64,000 nucleotides of DNA, from positions 18,405,190 through 18,469,189 of the forward strand of contig NC_134985.1 of NCBI RefSeq assembly GCF_050947335.1. Reading direction: 5' to 3'. The translations under genes were made by a program, and so were the position numbers. The stretch is from Megachile rotundata (lineage: Eukaryota; Arthropoda; Insecta; Hymenoptera; Megachilidae). A model generated the notes under the pieces. The model was not told the DNA's origin and searched no databases. It saw nothing but the letters and a program-made list of their open reading frames with translations. Shown one piece after another: positions 62,928-64,000 of the stretch; within the stretch, counting starts at the first letter, position 1, and each line of letters starts with the position of its first letter.

Positions 62928-64000
62928 GTTGTACCGTCGTTAGTCGATTTCTCCTTTCTTCCCCCTCGAAACAAAATAAAAACTCTTCCCCCGCTTCGGG
63001 TGTATTATTTTACGTACCTCTGTTCGACCGCTTTTGCGGTGGACCGATCGAAAGGATCCAATCGAGAACGAAGAATTTGGACCTTTGAAGGCGATCATGA
63101 TAGATTTAGGAGCTAAAGTACTTTTTTGTAATTCGGACCTTCGGTTACGTTACTTCTTTTTGGAGAATAGTGCAGAATAACTTTTTGCGTCGGTAAACCT
63201 CGAGTCCCTAATTTTTAATCGCAACGAATCTAACCATCTCGATTTATCTAACGTTATCTCCTCGGTGTTCGTTAAAGGAAAGGCAGCACGCGCAAAGTAT
63301 CTCGGCTTCTGCCTACCGTTTTTCTCTTATCTGCTGGTGTAGCGCAAGAAACCGCGAACAATTTCCTCGAAGCGGTCTCACGATTACGCGTAATCGTTCT
63401 TGAAATCTATCGCGCGCGCAGAGCACGTGCTCGGAGTATGACGTTCCTCGGGCTTCCCGGAACGGAAGTGCCACGGTAAACGTGCCGACTGGTTTCGTAG
63501 TTGGTTCGGCCAAATCGCAGACACGCTTCGGAGAAAGGGGAAAAAGAGCATTCGAATCGGCGACGAAGGGTAGCGGCAGCGCAAGAGGGTAGAAGAGAGT
63601 CGCGGACTTTTCGCCGCTTCTTTCGTTTCCTTTCTTCGGCTAACGAACCTATAAATATGCATCACTTTGAACTGCCGTGTGACTCGCGCGCACGCGATTG
63701 AATAACCGGAAAGGCCCCCGTAGACTTCGCGAGAGTCCTACTTGTACGCGCGGAGCGATGTCCCGATAATTATAGAGGCATACGAGACGATAATGAGCAC
63801 GCTTGTTTCTCGGGTATAAATTCAGGGTCCACGTGTCGTCGCGGAGTGATCTCACCGCGGATTTTCCACCGTGCCAAACCGAAAGACGAACGAGCTTGCG
63901 AGATGTTACTCTCGAGGGTCTTTCGGTTTTAGAACCGCCAGAAACTTCGGAGGTCAGTGCTTTGTGGAATAATATCTCGAGTTGCGTAGCGTTGTCGTTG

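Larger units (their letters stand above)
58801..64000. other. Unique CpG-rich sequence, about 5 kb
   Basis: Many overlapping frames occur, the longest at 62078-62620 (180 codons) and 61001-61565 (both strands). None has a domain I recognise. A TATA-like TATAAAAGG near 60037 has no initiator. 61985-62060 and 62120-62220 are C/T-rich. Confidence 0.5.

Noticed and set aside
1..64000. tRNA, rRNA or known microRNA genes
   Set aside because: Scanning by eye for tRNA T-loop words and for familiar insect microRNA seeds gave no structure that holds together. A tRNA or covariance-model scan would settle this.

Overview
This window reads as non-coding nuclear DNA from a eukaryote, most likely an insect and probably a hymenopteran such as a bee. 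That assignment is inference. It rests on the lack of long reading frames, an A+T-rich background with CpG-rich islands, abundant short diverged tandem arrays, degenerate runs of AATTTC/TTGGAA-type words, and short non-autonomous DNA transposons flanked by TTAA, as in the piggyBac superfamily. Nothing looks prokaryotic, viral or organellar. I found no protein-coding gene, tRNA, rRNA, known microRNA or CRISPR array that I can defend. The longest open frame is about 218 codons, and all the longer ones lie in C+G-rich stretches where stop codons are rare, often with other frames open over the same bases on both strands. The window is best described as an intergenic desert or part of a very large intron.

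Layout. Bases 1-5177 hold unique sequence broken by two tandem arrays (1643-2590 and 3121-3716). A self-nested TTAA element follows at 5178-5576. Bases 5577-12253 are CpG-rich unique sequence with a degenerate word array (8641-9010) and a ~210-bp array (9726-10330). Bases 12254-18872 are the repeat-dense part: a dispersed repeat, a 79-bp array, an 8-bp minisatellite, a 217-bp TTAA element, three more arrays (100, 121 and 115 bp) and a second self-nested TTAA element. Bases 18873-33146 are mostly unique, with several perfect short inverted repeats, a purine-rich block (25590-25812) and the second copy of the dispersed repeat. An 81-bp satellite lies at 33147-33795, and a TTAA element that has grown an internal 161-bp array lies at 38401-39091. 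Bases 39092-48340 are unique. Two TTAA elements sit 67 bp apart at 48341-48901. The rest is mainly unique, with CTCF-like motifs near 54131, 55386 and 62916 and two weak first-exon candidates (53981-54355 and 55865-56059).

The best-supported biology is the transposon record. Two unrelated TTAA-flanked families are present. In each, one copy has inserted into an internal TTAA of another copy of the same family. One family carries a short hairpin just inside the terminal repeat whose stem differs between copies but stays paired. One copy of the other family shows a transposable element turning into a tandem satellite. The unique stretches may contain enhancers or insulators, but that rests on motifs only. 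No genes in this window can be shown to work together.
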